Shown one piece after another: positions 1-10,073 of a DNA stretch of 64,000 bases (positions are counted from its first letter, which is position 1; the number at the start of each line of letters is the position of its first letter). Source of the DNA: Pyrinomonadaceae bacterium. GTDB taxonomy: Bacteria; Acidobacteriota; Blastocatellia; Pyrinomonadales; Pyrinomonadaceae. Location of the stretch: NCBI GenBank assembly GCA_019694395.1, contig JAIBCC010000005.1, positions 62,001 to 126,000 of the forward strand, written 5' to 3'. The notes under the pieces are model-generated. The model worked only from the letters and a program-made list of their open reading frames with translations, did not search any database and was not told where the DNA came from. The translations under genes were made by a program, and so were the position numbers.

Positions 1-74
1 CTTGGTATCTCCTGAAATTAAACTAACAAACGTTTTTTTGTGTCCGCAGAGAGCTGAAATCAAACCTGAAAAAT

Positions 75-881
75 ATGAAAAAAAATAGATTCTTGATATT
101 TTGTCCCCTTTTTCTAACTTTTTTATGTTCTGTAATGTCCGTCAATGCCCAACCGGGAGGCACAACGGTAAAAAATGCTCTGGATAAGGGCGATTTCAAA
201 GTCGGTTTTTCGCCGAAAACTAAAGCTAAAGATCCGAAAAAGGCAATGCCGGCTGATGAACAAGCAGTTCTGCAGGAAATTGCGACATCTCTCAATCAAC
301 TAATCGCCTTGCCGCGAAATGTTTATCTAAATTTTGATACTTGCGGAGAGGCTAATGCCTTTTATGATCCCGAAACCACGGAAATTACGATTTGTTACGA
401 ACTGCTCGACCAGTTTGAATCAGAATTCAAAACCATTTCCAAAGACCAAAAACGGATTGACGCAATGGTCGAAGATACTTTGGTGCAAACCTTTTTTCAC
501 GAGCTTGGACATTGTTTGATTGATGTTTGGGATTTGCCGGCAACGGGACGCGAAGAAGATGCGGTTGATCAGCTTGCTACGGTTTTATTGCTTGACGGTT
601 CGCCCGAAGGAAGAGACAGTGCAATAAATGCCGCGATTGAATTTGAAATTGCCAGCCGCAGCGAAAATAAAGCAAGCCTGATGTTTTGGGACGAGCACTC
701 GTTCAGCAAAACCAGATTTTACGATATGATGTGCCTCGTTTACGGCAGCGATCCGCAGAAAAACGGCAATCTCGTCGGACCGAAATTGTTGCCCATCGAA
801 CGAGCCGAACGCTGTCCGAACGAATATAAACGAGCCGAACGGGCGTGGCTGCGGCTGCTTGAACCTTATATTTTGAAATAA
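75..881 (+). CDS. Exported DUF4344-type putative metalloprotease
   Basis: A protein of 268 aa with an N-terminal hydrophobic signal peptide ending near an NAQ site at about residue 26. A zinc-protease motif HELGH lies at residues 142-146, and an acidic REEDAVDQ segment about 12 residues later could supply the third metal ligand. The layout fits the DUF4344 family, which is classed as putative metallopeptidases; no substrate is known to me. It probably acts in the periplasm or outside the cell. The start ATG at 75 has no clear Shine-Dalgarno but directly precedes the signal peptide. It stands alone, followed by a strong terminator. The fold assignment is likely; the activity is inferred from the motif only. 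Confidence 0.8.
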   Translation: MKKNRFLIFCPLFLTFLCSVMSVNAQPGGTTVKNALDKGDFKVGFSPKTKAKDPKKAMPADEQAVLQEIATSLNQLIALPRNVYLNFDTCGEANAFYDPETTEITICYELLDQFESEFKTISKDQKRIDAMVEDTLVQTFFHELGHCLIDVWDLPATGREEDAVDQLATVLLLDGSPEGRDSAINAAIEFEIASRSENKASLMFWDEHSFSKTRFYDMMCLVYGSDPQKNGNLVGPKLLPIERAERCPNEYKRAERAWLRLLEPYILK

Positions 882-908
882 TCGGAATTATTCAATGAGA
901 ACAAAAAT

Positions 909-952
909 CGGTAGCGGCTTGGCAGATTTGCCTTTCCGCTGCCGTTTTTTTT
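909..952 (+). terminator. Rho-independent terminator
   Basis: The arms CGGTAGCGG and CCGCTGCCG pair with one G-U and are followed by eight T. It lies 28 bp after the DUF4344 gene and fits its transcription end. Confidence 0.85.
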
Positions 953-1023
953 CGTGCAAAATTCGTAAATTGTGATAAAACTTTAGTTGCAATTTTCAAT
1001 ATCAAAAGGAAACCGTAATTCCC

Positions 1024-2172
1024 GTGAAAAAACTCCTGTTTTTGCTGTTTTTTGTTTTAAATTTCAGCCTTTTCGCCTTTGCCCAAAACGAACCGCAACC
1101 CGTTTCGGGATTTACCAATCTGCGCCACACTTTCAAATCCGAAAATATGGGCGAAGAACGAACGCTTTTAGTCCACGTTCCGTCAAATTACACGCAATCG
1201 GACGAAAAATATCCGGTCGTGTATATGCTTGACGCGGGCTCGGCGCAAATGACGATGATGGTCGGGATTTTGGAACAACAAGCCAATGCGGGAGAAATTC
1301 CGCAAATGATTTTGGTTGGAATTACTAATACGAACCGCAATTTTGATCTAACGCCGACTGCCAACGGATTTCCGGGCGAACGCGGCAACGGCGAAAAATT
1401 TATGCAGTTTGTCGAAAAGGAAGTTGTGCCGATGATTGATAAAGGCTATCGGACACAGCCTTTTCGGATTTTTGCGGGACACAGTTTCGGCGGATTGACG
1501 GTTGTTTATTCCTTCGTTTCGCGTCCCGATTTGTTCAATGCTTATCTTGCTTCGAGTCCCGCTTTACATTGGGATAATCGAATAGTAATTAAACGCGCCG
1601 AAGAACTTTTCAAACAAAAACGCGAGTGGAACAAAACGATGTTTATGGCGATTGCCAATGAACCCGGTTTTCTGGGCGATGCCAATGCTTTTCGTGATCT
1701 GCTGAAAAAATATAATCCGAAAAACTTCGATTTTGATTTTCAGGAATACAAGGACGAAACTCACGGGTCAAGCACTTTGATCCATTACTACACCGGATTG
1801 CGAATGATCTTCAAAGGATGGCTCGCACCCGAAAATGCTTCGTTTGAGGATTTGGAAAGTCATTATAAAAACCTAACCAAACGATTCGGTTATCAGATAT
1901 TAATTCCTGAAAATAAGTATGGTCAGTTTATGGGAAGATATTTACAGTCCAATCAAAACGAGGAAGCGATTATATTAATGGAAAAAGCTATTGCCAGTTA
2001 TCCCAATTCGGCTGGCGCATATAACGCTTTGGGAATTATTTACGAAAGGATCGGCAACAAAAAACTCGCCAAAGAGAATTACGAAAAAGCCTACAAATTA
2101 GCCGAATCGCAAAAGAATGAGCAGATTTTCAAAGAAGCTAAAGGGAATTTTGAAAGATTAGTAGGGAAATAG
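1024..2172 (+). CDS. Exported alpha/beta-hydrolase (Fes/IroE-like esterase) with C-terminal TPR
   Basis: A protein of 382 aa. An N-terminal signal peptide ends near FAQ (about residue 21). Residues 30-275 form an esterase-like domain of the COG2819/enterobactin-esterase type, with the nucleophile elbow GHSFGG (Ser154) and a late His in ETHGSS. Residues 310-375 contain TPR-like repeats (SAGAYNALGIIYERIG). The start is GTG at 1024, chosen because AAGGAAA lies about 12 bp upstream and the signal peptide begins there. It likely hydrolyses an ester outside the cytoplasm. The substrate is unknown, and no siderophore genes are nearby. The neighbours are other exported hydrolases. Confidence 0.82.
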   Translation: MKKLLFLLFFVLNFSLFAFAQNEPQPVSGFTNLRHTFKSENMGEERTLLVHVPSNYTQSDEKYPVVYMLDAGSAQMTMMVGILEQQANAGEIPQMILVGITNTNRNFDLTPTANGFPGERGNGEKFMQFVEKEVVPMIDKGYRTQPFRIFAGHSFGGLTVVYSFVSRPDLFNAYLASSPALHWDNRIVIKRAEELFKQKREWNKTMFMAIANEPGFLGDANAFRDLLKKYNPKNFDFDFQEYKDETHGSSTLIHYYTGLRMIFKGWLAPENASFEDLESHYKNLTKRFGYQILIPENKYGQFMGRYLQSNQNEEAIILMEKAIASYPNSAGAYNALGIIYERIGNKKLAKENYEKAYKLAESQKNEQIFKEAKGNFERLVGK

Positions 2173-2229
2173 TTTCGGCAAGTATTTTGGAAGGTTGATT
2201 CGTATCTTAAAATTTATGGTGAAATCCTA

Positions 2230-2326
2230 ACTTTGCGCTCTTGGCGTAAATCATAGCGACCTTTGCGGTTAAGTCAATTATTTGAACCGCAAAGAACGCA
2301 AAGTTTATGACGCAAAGTTCGCCAAG
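2230..2326. repeat. Intergenic imperfect inverted repeat built of GCAAAG-type units
   Basis: The right arm contains GCAAAG three times with roughly 9-bp spacing and ends in CGCCAAG. The left arm carries the reverse-complement words CTTTGCGG and CTTTGCGC. The arms pair imperfectly over about 40 nt. It is one of the two-arm repeats listed in the findings and may end transcription of the upstream esterase gene. Confidence 0.6.
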
Positions 2327-2423
2327 ATATTCAAGTCATAAATTCTAAGACCTAACGGATTTTCTTCACTCAATCGTTCGTGCTAATATTCTCCCAACAG
2401 TTCTTAATCCAACAATTCAAATC

Positions 2424-2452
2424 AGGAGGATGTTCCGATCGGAACAAACGCT
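2424..2452 (+). promoter_or_regulatory. AGGAGG ribosome binding site with hairpin spacer
   Basis: AGGAGG lies at 2424-2429, but the start codon of the S9 peptidase is at 2453, too far for a normal spacer. Between them, 2431-2446 is a perfect 16-bp palindrome, TGTTCCGATCGGAACA. As RNA it can form a 6-bp stem with a GATC loop. Folding it out leaves about 7 nt between the SD and the ATG, a normal distance. The palindrome could instead be a protein-binding operator. Confidence 0.5.
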
Positions 2453-4939
2453 ATGTTTCATAAGAAACTTGCTATTTCAGCCCTTTTGCTGCTTGCTCTG
2501 AGTGTGTCTTTTTCGGCACAAACCAAACGCCCTTTTACCATTGACGATATTTTCAAAATTCAAAATGTCGGCGATCCGCAGCTTTCGCCGGATGGAAATT
2601 GGGTGGCGTATGTTGTTTCAAAAACAGACGCAAAAGCTGACAAATCTTCGAGCGATATTTGGCTCGTCAGTTACGATGGCAAAATTACTCGTCAAGTCAC
2701 TTACAGCACCGAAAGTGAAAGCAGTCCCCGCTGGTCGCCTGACGGAAAATATCTGACGTTTACTTCGTCGCGTCCGGGACCGAATAAAGGAAATCAGATT
2801 TGGATTTTGGATTTAAGCGGCGGCGAGGCTCGTCAATTAACCGACATAAAAGGGAATTTGCAAGGCTACGAATGGTCGCCCGATTCAAAACGGATTGCGA
2901 TGGTCATCGGCGATCCCGACCCTGATGCCGAAGCTAACCAAGCCGCCGGAGCAAACGCTAAACCGGCGAAACCGATCGTGCTTGACCGCTACAAAATCAA
3001 GCAAGACGTGCAAGGTTATCTGCAAACGACAGGTCGCAAAAGCTACATTTATCTTTACGAAATTGAGTCGAAAAAACTTGAGCGTCTGACCAAAGGAAAA
3101 ACCGATGAATCATCGCCTGCGTGGTCGCCCGACGGCAGTAAAATTGCTTTTACCAGCAACCGTCATCCCGATACTGACCGCGATCCTTTTATACAGATTT
3201 TTGTTGCCGAAGCCAAAGCCGGAGCAGTCGAAAAACAAATTACGCCTTTGACCAGTCTGGGCGAATCCGGCAGACCGCAATGGAGTCCCGACGGTAAAAC
3301 GATTGCTTTTATGGAAACGGACGAAAAGAAATTCGGGGCTTACGATATGTCGCATTTGACGTTGGTTGCTTCGGATGGAAGTTCCGCCCCAAGCCGAGTC
3401 AAGGCTACGGAAGAGCTTGATCGCGGAGTTTCCAATCATCGTTTCAGCGCAGACGGAAAATCAATGACATTTTTGGTCACGGATGACCGTTCGGTCTATC
3501 CTGCGCGAACAAATCTTGCTGGCGGAAATGTCGAAAAAATGATGAATCCTCCGATTGTTGTTTCAAACTGGAATCAATCGAAAGAAAAAGTCGTCGTCCT
3601 TTCGGGAAATAACGAAAAACCGAATGAAGTTTATGCTTTCGAGGGTGGAAAGCTTCGCCAATTAACGCATCACAATGACGAACTTTTGGCACAATTAAAT
3701 TTGCCGCCAACCGAAGAAGTTGATTTCACCAGCAAAGACGGCACAAAAGTCGGCGGACTTTTAACTTATCCGGTCGGCTATGTGAAAGGCACAAAAGTTC
3801 CGTTTTTGTTGAGAATTCACGGCGGACCAAATTCCCAAGACCAAAATTCTTTCAGCGCGGAAAGGCACTTTTTTGCCGCCAACGGCTACGCAGTTTTGAA
3901 CGTCAATTATCGCGGAAGTGCCGGACGCGGAATGAAATTTTCACGGGCGATTGCCGCCGATTGGGGACATTACGAGGTCGAAGATTTACAGGCTGGAGTT
4001 GACCACGTTGTCAAAATGGGAGTGGCTGATCCCGACAAATTAGGCGTTGGGGGCTGGAGTTACGGCGGAATTCTGACCGATTATATGATTGCCAGCGACA
4101 ATCGTTTCAAAGCCGCAACCAGCGGTGCAGGAACGGCTTTTACCGTTTCGTATTATGGCGTAGATCAATACATTATCCAATACGACAACGAAATCGGACC
4201 GCCGTGGGATCCGAAAGCGTGGGAAACTTATCAAAAACTTTCCTACCCGTTTTTACACGCTGACCGCATTAAAACTCCGACACTTTTTATGGGCGGCGAA
4301 AAAGATTTTAACGTGCCGATTTCGGGCAGCGAGCAAATGTATCAAGCGTTGCGAAGTCTTGGCGTTGACACGCAGTTAATTGTTTATCCAAATTCATTTC
4401 ACGGAATCACTTTGCCGACTTATGTCCGCGACCGCTACGAAAGATATTTGGCTTGGTATGACAAATATGTGAAGAAAATCAAACCTGAACCAAGCTCGCC
4501 AATCGCCAAATGGGAAGGAAAATGGAAAGGCACTTTGAAAAATTTACCTGCCAAACCTGATGCTCCCGTGGTTGAAGTAACCAGAGAAATCGGTTCTTTC
4601 CCAACTACGGATAATTCTTGCACGATGTTCAAAACGACCTATTCCGAAGGCGGCGCGGTCAAAGGAATAAAAGACTACAAACTCTGTCGTGGAACAGGCG
4701 CGGACGATTTGTATGTTGATGAAGGCGACGGCATTAAATTAGCCGCGAAGTTGATTGGCGATGCGCTCGTTTCGCCGTTCAAATACGGCAATATTCTGCT
4801 GATTTCCACAATGCGTTTACGTGGCGATACTTTAGAAGAAGAAATTCTGACGGTTGACGATAAGCCTGCCACAATGGGCGTTTTGCCGATGAATGCAAAA
4901 GGGATTCAGCGTTTGGAATTGAAACGGGTGATGGAGTAA
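2453..4939 (+). CDS. Exported S9 family prolyl oligopeptidase-like peptidase
   Basis: A protein of 828 aa. A signal peptide (about residues 1-22) is followed by a TolB/WD40-like beta-propeller (about 25-410) with repeated WSPDG blades, then the S9 catalytic alpha/beta-hydrolase domain (about 430-680). The probable triad is Ser536 in GWSYGG, Asp618 in EKDFN and His650 in SFHGI. After the usual S9 end there is an extra domain of about 145 aa (residues 685-828) that resembles a small beta-barrel and is not standard for the family. It likely cleaves peptides in the periplasm as part of scavenging, together with the S15-like and M14 enzymes downstream. See the hairpin spacer entry for its start. 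Confidence 0.9.
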   Translation: MFHKKLAISALLLLALSVSFSAQTKRPFTIDDIFKIQNVGDPQLSPDGNWVAYVVSKTDAKADKSSSDIWLVSYDGKITRQVTYSTESESSPRWSPDGKYLTFTSSRPGPNKGNQIWILDLSGGEARQLTDIKGNLQGYEWSPDSKRIAMVIGDPDPDAEANQAAGANAKPAKPIVLDRYKIKQDVQGYLQTTGRKSYIYLYEIESKKLERLTKGKTDESSPAWSPDGSKIAFTSNRHPDTDRDPFIQIFVAEAKAGAVEKQITPLTSLGESGRPQWSPDGKTIAFMETDEKKFGAYDMSHLTLVASDGSSAPSRVKATEELDRGVSNHRFSADGKSMTFLVTDDRSVYPARTNLAGGNVEKMMNPPIVVSNWNQSKEKVVVLSGNNEKPNEVYAFEGGKLRQLTHHNDELLAQLNLPPTEEVDFTSKDGTKVGGLLTYPVGYVKGTKVPFLLRIHGGPNSQDQNSFSAERHFFAANGYAVLNVNYRGSAGRGMKFSRAIAADWGHYEVEDLQAGVDHVVKMGVADPDKLGVGGWSYGGILTDYMIASDNRFKAATSGAGTAFTVSYYGVDQYIIQYDNEIGPPWDPKAWETYQKLSYPFLHADRIKTPTLFMGGEKDFNVPISGSEQMYQALRSLGVDTQLIVYPNSFHGITLPTYVRDRYERYLAWYDKYVKKIKPEPSSPIAKWEGKWKGTLKNLPAKPDAPVVEVTREIGSFPTTDNSCTMFKTTYSEGGAVKGIKDYKLCRGTGADDLYVDEGDGIKLAAKLIGDALVSPFKYGNILLISTMRLRGDTLEEEILTVDDKPATMGVLPMNAKGIQRLELKRVME

Positions 4940-4945
4940 GAAGAT

Positions 4946-5041
4946 TTTGCCCGCGAAATACGCTAAAAGAAGCGAAATGAAGAAAATATTAATTTCTTCT
5001 TGGTTTTATTTTTAGTGTATTTCGCGTGTTTCGCGGGCAAA
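4946..5041. repeat. 96-bp palindromic repeat, copy 1
   Basis: It starts TTTGCCCGCGAAA and ends with the reverse complement TTTCGCGGGCAAA, with a second inner palindrome GAAGAAA...TTTCTTC at the centre. It is 94/96 identical to the copy at 7010-7105. It sits between two same-strand peptidase genes and could act as a transcription attenuator or terminator. Confidence 0.8.
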
Positions 5042-5062
5042 TAAAAAAAATAGGGAGAAAAT

Positions 5063-7003
5063 ATGTTAAAGAAAATTATTTTAGCGTTTGTGGTATTTGG
5101 AATTTTACTTTCAAATGCAATCGCCCAGCCGCGTCCGACTCCTGATCCGGCGGCTGTTGCCAAAAGGTTTGAAATCGAAAAGCAATTAAATGACATTGCA
5201 ATCGTTGACCGCAAAGTAATGGTGCCGATGCGGGACGGCAAACGAATGGCGGCGGATATTTATCGTCCGAAAGATACTTCCAAAAAATACCCGATCATAT
5301 TTTCCCGCACTCCTTATAATTTCAATTTTTGGGATGTTCGGATGGGTGCGCCGCGTGATATGACCACGATTCTCGAAGCCGTCAAACGTGGCTACGCTTA
5401 TGTTGTGATGAACGAGCGCGGACATTTTTTCTCGGAGGGAAATTACGACATTCTCGGCGCACCGATTTCGGATGGAGACGATGCGATGAAATGGATGTCC
5501 AATCAGGATTGGTCGAACAAAAAGATCGGCACGATTGGCTGCTCTTCGACAGCGGAATGGCAGCCTGCCGTTGCTTCGCTTGGCAATCCGGCTTTTACGA
5601 CGATGATTGTGCAAGGGTTTGGTGCAGGGATCGGGCGTGTCGGACCGTATTATGAACAAGGAAATTGGTATCGCGGCGGCGCAATTCAGATGCTGTTTAT
5701 CGCGTGGCTCTACGGCGAACAAAATCAAGTCCGTCCGATGTTTCCGCCGAATACCACGCAGGAAGAACTGATTCAAGCTTCAAAATATTTTGATTTAGCC
5801 CAACAAGCACCATCGGTTGACTGGTCACAAGCACTTCGTCATTTGCCGATGATGGATATTCACAAAGCGGTGGGCGGAGCAAAAGGAATTTTTGCCGACG
5901 CGATGCCGGTTCCGACCGGCGGGGCAATGGTCAAACGCACACCGAACGATCCGGCTTGGTATAAAGGCGGATTGTGGCACGACAATATGAAGATCAATAT
6001 TCCGGGATTCTGGTTTATGTCGTGGTATGACGTTTCAGTTGGTCCTAATCTGGCGGCTTATAATCACGTTCGTAAAACCGCTGACCCGGCAATTGGTGAT
6101 AAACAATATTTGGTAATTGCCCCGACTCTGCATTGCAGTTACACTCGCGCTACCGAAAACACGGTGGTCGGCGAAAGAAGTATGGGCGATGCGCGGCTTG
6201 ATTACAATGCTCTGACATACGGATGGTTCGATCATTTTCTGAAAGGTGAGAACAACGATATTTTGAAAATGCCGAAGGTTCGCTATTTCACAATGGGAAG
6301 TAATAAATGGCAAACTGCCGATTCTTTCCCGCCTGCCGGAGCAAAACCTGTGAAGTTTTATCTTTCAAGCAACGGCAAGGCAAATTCTTTGAATGGTGAC
6401 GGAGCTTTGACAATGGAACCGCCTGAAAAAGATTCGCCTGATTCCTTTACTTACGATCCGATGAATCCTGTTCCATCCTACGGCGGGAACGTCTGCTGCA
6501 CTGGAAATGCCGTTCAAGGTGGTGCGTGGGATCAAACTAAAATGGAGCAGCGCAACGATATTTTGGTTTACAGCACTGAGCCGCTCAAGGAAGGAGTCGA
6601 ATTGACAGGCTCGATTGACGTTTCCCTTTATGTTTCTTCGGATGCGAAAGACACGGATTTTACGGTCAAATTGATTGACGTAGATGAACTGGGACGCGCT
6701 TATAATCTGGACGAAACGATTCAGCGGATGCGTTACCGCAATGGCTACGATAAACCGCTAGTTTGGATGGAAAAAGACAAGGTTTATAAATTCAAATTCC
6801 AGCCGATGAATACCAGCAACTATTTTGCTCCGGGACATCGCATCCGAATTGAAATTTCGAGCAGTAACTTCCCGCGCTTTGATAGAAATATGAATACCGG
6901 CGGCAATAATTATGATGAAACCAAAGGCGTAATTGCCAACAATGCGGTTCATCACTCGAAACAATATCCTTCGGAAATTACGATCAGTGTTGTGAAGAAG
7001 TAG
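5063..7003 (+). CDS. Exported CocE/NonD (S15-like) hydrolase
   Basis: A protein of 646 aa. A signal peptide ends near IAQ (about residue 21). Residues 45-390 are an X-Pro dipeptidyl-peptidase/acylase alpha/beta-hydrolase domain: strand-loop GTIGCSST with probable nucleophile Ser161, WYD as the acid region, and a TLHCSY histidine. Residues 410-640 form the C-terminal jelly-roll of the family (ending [10 protein letters not shown]). The usual GxSYxG elbow is GCSST here, so the Tyr is replaced. GGGAG precedes the ATG by 7 nt. It likely hydrolyses acyl or peptide bonds in the periplasm; glutaryl-7-ACA acylase or cocaine esterase annotations would be over-precise. Confidence 0.88.
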   Translation: MLKKIILAFVVFGILLSNAIAQPRPTPDPAAVAKRFEIEKQLNDIAIVDRKVMVPMRDGKRMAADIYRPKDTSKKYPIIFSRTPYNFNFWDVRMGAPRDMTTILEAVKRGYAYVVMNERGHFFSEGNYDILGAPISDGDDAMKWMSNQDWSNKKIGTIGCSSTAEWQPAVASLGNPAFTTMIVQGFGAGIGRVGPYYEQGNWYRGGAIQMLFIAWLYGEQNQVRPMFPPNTTQEELIQASKYFDLAQQAPSVDWSQALRHLPMMDIHKAVGGAKGIFADAMPVPTGGAMVKRTPNDPAWYKGGLWHDNMKINIPGFWFMSWYDVSVGPNLAAYNHVRKTADPAIGDKQYLVIAPTLHCSYTRATENTVVGERSMGDARLDYNALTYGWFDHFLKGENNDILKMPKVRYFTMGSNKWQTADSFPPAGAKPVKFYLSSNGKANSLNGDGALTMEPPEKDSPDSFTYDPMNPVPSYGGNVCCTGNAVQGGAWDQTKMEQRNDILVYSTEPLKEGVELTGSIDVSLYVSSDAKDTDFTVKLIDVDELGRAYNLDETIQRMRYRNGYDKPLVWMEKDKVYKFKFQPMNTSNYFAPGHRIRIEISSSNFPRFDRNMNTGGNNYDETKGVIANNAVHHSKQYPSEITISVVKK

Positions 7004-7009
7004 TTTTTA

Positions 7010-7105
7010 TTTGCCCGCGAAATACGCTAAAAGACGCGAAATGAAGAAAATATTAATTTCTTCTTGGTTTTATTTTTCGTGTATTTCGCGTGTTTCGCGG
7101 GCAAA
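7010..7105. repeat. 96-bp palindromic repeat, copy 2
   Basis: A second copy of the element at 4946-5041, with two substitutions over 96 bp and the same terminal arms TTTGCCCGCGAAA/TTTCGCGGGCAAA. It fills the gap between two convergent genes and is well placed as a bidirectional terminator. Confidence 0.8.
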
Positions 7106-7109
7106 TATT

Positions 7110-10073
7110 TTACTTTTCCGCCAGCTTCCTTCCCGCATTCAAATTATCAAAATTCAAGATCGCATTGAACACTAAAAAGTAACTGCCTTGTGTTTCCGCT
7201 CGCCAAAACGGATTGTTGGAGAACAGAACGACGTGACCTTTATCCATCGGAACGTCAATGACTGCCGCGTGTTGGGCAATTTCATTTCCGCCTTCGAGCA
7301 AACCTGAAACAAACAACGAATTATTATCCGCCCAACGGAGAACAACACGCGGTCTTTGAGCAGGCGGAATAACATACGGATTATTTCGTAATTGATCGGC
7401 TGTCACCGGACCTGCTTCCCAGGTATTTACTCGCGGATTGTCAGGGATCTCATCTGGAGTTCGATTTTGCACGACATCACCATCTTCAGCCGTTCCGCGT
7501 CCTGTCACACGCTCACCGCCGCCTCTGCGTCCGCGTCCGCCATTGGTGAAATTGCTGATATTAAAGATCGGTGCGCTTTGTCCGAATATGGCTAAATCAT
7601 CCCCGTAACCGTAAGCAATCGGACTGGCATTATCCACCATTTTTGAACGCAGAACAGTTCCGGGTAAACGCATCGCTCTGGCTTGTTGTGCGGTTACACC
7701 CTGTGTCAAATTCGTTTCGATGGCAAATTCGGAAGTATCAGTCGCTGTAATCATCAAGCCACCGTTTTTGACGAAGTTTTGCAGATTTTGCACGCCCGAT
7801 AATCCGAGTCCGGGACGCATATCATCCGTTTCGTCAGTGTTGGTCAGATTCGGCGTGAGATCGGTCTTCTTCCAGGGAAGCGGATTTCCATACATCGGCA
7901 TTCCGTTAATAATTGCCGAAGTTCCGCGTCCGACCGGAGCAAAAACGATGACATCATACTTGCTGTTCAAGTTTGAATCTTTGGAAACATCCTGTGTGCT
8001 GATGTAATCGTATGGAATTTTGTGGCGGTCGAACTCAATACGCCACCAGCCTTCGTCCTGTGTTGTCAACCAAGTGTGCATGACCGCAACACGCGGAACT
8101 TTAACCGTGTGAGTTTTGACCGATGGAGCGGAATCGGTGGCAACTGCGCGGATTCCAAGCTCATTAATTACTTTGCCTAATTCATCCGCCGAAACATTTT
8201 TGATAATGAATGAACCGCGATTGAATTTTTGTCCGGCGGCTTCAAAAGGTTCTTCGGCGGCTTCAAACGAAGCGTTTTTGAGTTGATAACGCAAGGTAAC
8301 GAGGGCGTTATCGGCATTGTGATTGACGATAAAGGTCGAACCGCTTCCCGAAACTCCGCTCAGAGCTTTAACATCGCCATTAACTTTTTCCATCTGGGCG
8401 GAAAGCACGCCAACATCAGTCACGCGAACGGTTTGAACATTGCCAAGCTCGCCAAAAGTCCACGCCGTATCATCATAAATATCGGTCTGCGGATCATTAG
8501 TTGCCCAATATTGATAGTCGAGCATCATATCGGCAATGCGGCTATACGGCTGATCCATCCGCAAAATATAACTGCCTGCCGGAAATTGTTTTGTTTCCGC
8601 TTTGCCGCCTTTTTTCGCCGGAATTGTCACCGAAAAAGGTGCGGTCGCTTTATGAATTTCGCAACCTTGCTGCTGCATCAATCTTAAAAGTTGAGCTTGT
8701 CCGCCCAAACGCGGATCATCAGCCGGAAAAACATACGCAGCGGGACCCGAAACTTTCGGTTTCAAAATAGAGTTTTTACTCTTGATGTAAAAGTTACGCA
8801 GAAAATATTTTCCGTTGGTCGCAAAATGGGCAAGCGAGACAAGCAAGCCTGTTTGCTGATAATTGTTGTTATTTCTCTGCGACCACATTGCTTTCGGCAG
8901 CGGCGGATTTTGTTTATACCAACGCCGCGCGTAATCCGAAGGTGAAAGAGTGCGCTCAACCGTATCTGCGCCGGCGTTCCCGAAGGTTTCGTAGAGCCTT
9001 GAAATTCCGTTGTGCGAAGCCGCAATGAACATCAAATAGCTCGGCGACCAGGTATCAAAAGTTCCATGCGTGAAAACGCCGGGCATTCCGAATTTGGTCA
9101 TTTCCGAAACGTTATTCCAACCGATAATCTGCCATTCGTCCGTTAAAATCGGATCAACCCAAGCGTTATAAGGCTGATCGCCGACCGTATTGTCATACAG
9201 ATACGGCACGGATTCGTGCAGATCGTGCAAAACCTGCGGTTTCCAGTAGATATAATTTTTAATAACGTTTTGAGTTAATTTAAGGGAAAGAGACATCGAA
9301 TCGCGGTTGTTGTCGTGCGCGACATAATGCCCCCAATAAACCAACGGCTGCCAGTTTTTGCCCGGATTTGCCAGATGCCAATTGTAAACGTCAACCATCC
9401 GATTACGTCCGTCAACTTCGATAACAGGTGTAATCAATGTAATCAAATTACTGCGGACATTTTTGATATATGCGCTGTCGTCAACTACCAAACGATAGGC
9501 AAGTTCCATCAAAGCAGTCGGCGAACCCGTTTCGGTCGAGTGAATTGTCCCCGTAATGTAATAAACCGGAACGGATGTATTGATCAATTTTTCCGCTTCA
9601 CCGTCGTTCATTCCAATCGTGCGCGGATCGGCAAGTTTGGTCAGTCTCGCCCGATTATCCTCAATTTTGGCGATATTTTCTTCGGAAGAAACTGCCACCG
9701 CAATCATCTCGCGTCCTTCTTCCGTAGTGCCGATGGAATAAACTTTGACGCGGGGACTGGCTTTTTCGAGCATCCGAAAATATTTATAAACATCTTCGGC
9801 GTATGGTAATTTGCCCGGCGCACCAGCGACATCGCCCAGCACGGCTTTTGGAGTCGGAATATTTTTTGACGCAGGTAAATAATCGGTCAACGGCGAATTA
9901 AAGAATTTTTCAGTTGTGTATTCATTAATTTTCTTGGTGTATTCCTCGTCAATCGGAATATTCGGATCGCGCTCCAGCTTGACCAAAGTATTTGTTTGGG
10001 CAAAAGCATTTAGAAACGAAAAGAAAACCAAAGAAACGCATAGAAACAGCGGTCGGATAGATTTGATGGTCAT
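7110..10073 (-). CDS. Exported M14 zinc carboxypeptidase
   Basis: A protein of 987 aa from the ATG at 10073, where a clear signal peptide ending in AFAQ begins; an upstream TTG at 10160 would put 29 odd residues in front of it. The M14 domain lies at about residues 75-350, with the zinc motif HSTE (His178, Glu181) and a later LHDLHE segment. The remainder (about 450-980) is the long C-terminal region seen in large M14 proteins of this phylum, including a glutamine-amidotransferase-like section. A Gly/Arg-rich stretch (GGRGRRGGGER) near residue 870 is low complexity. It probably removes C-terminal residues from peptides outside the cytoplasm. Confidence 0.88.
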   Translation of the reverse strand: MTIKSIRPLFLCVSLVFFSFLNAFAQTNTLVKLERDPNIPIDEEYTKKINEYTTEKFFNSPLTDYLPASKNIPTPKAVLGDVAGAPGKLPYAEDVYKYFRMLEKASPRVKVYSIGTTEEGREMIAVAVSSEENIAKIEDNRARLTKLADPRTIGMNDGEAEKLINTSVPVYYITGTIHSTETGSPTALMELAYRLVVDDSAYIKNVRSNLITLITPVIEVDGRNRMVDVYNWHLANPGKNWQPLVYWGHYVAHDNNRDSMSLSLKLTQNVIKNYIYWKPQVLHDLHESVPYLYDNTVGDQPYNAWVDPILTDEWQIIGWNNVSEMTKFGMPGVFTHGTFDTWSPSYLMFIAASHNGISRLYETFGNAGADTVERTLSPSDYARRWYKQNPPLPKAMWSQRNNNNYQQTGLLVSLAHFATNGKYFLRNFYIKSKNSILKPKVSGPAAYVFPADDPRLGGQAQLLRLMQQQGCEIHKATAPFSVTIPAKKGGKAETKQFPAGSYILRMDQPYSRIADMMLDYQYWATNDPQTDIYDDTAWTFGELGNVQTVRVTDVGVLSAQMEKVNGDVKALSGVSGSGSTFIVNHNADNALVTLRYQLKNASFEAAEEPFEAAGQKFNRGSFIIKNVSADELGKVINELGIRAVATDSAPSVKTHTVKVPRVAVMHTWLTTQDEGWWRIEFDRHKIPYDYISTQDVSKDSNLNSKYDVIVFAPVGRGTSAIINGMPMYGNPLPWKKTDLTPNLTNTDETDDMRPGLGLSGVQNLQNFVKNGGLMITATDTSEFAIETNLTQGVTAQQARAMRLPGTVLRSKMVDNASPIAYGYGDDLAIFGQSAPIFNISNFTNGGRGRRGGGERVTGRGTAEDGDVVQNRTPDEIPDNPRVNTWEAGPVTADQLRNNPYVIPPAQRPRVVLRWADNNSLFVSGLLEGGNEIAQHAAVIDVPMDKGHVVLFSNNPFWRAETQGSYFLVFNAILNFDNLNAGRKLAEK

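Noticed and set aside
5186..5776. Long antisense frame within the CocE gene
   Set aside because: Shadow of a strongly supported gene; composition is Arg/His-rich as expected for an opposite-strand frame.
9315..9809. Long forward frame inside the M14 gene
   Set aside because: Antisense shadow of conserved M14 coding sequence; no SD.
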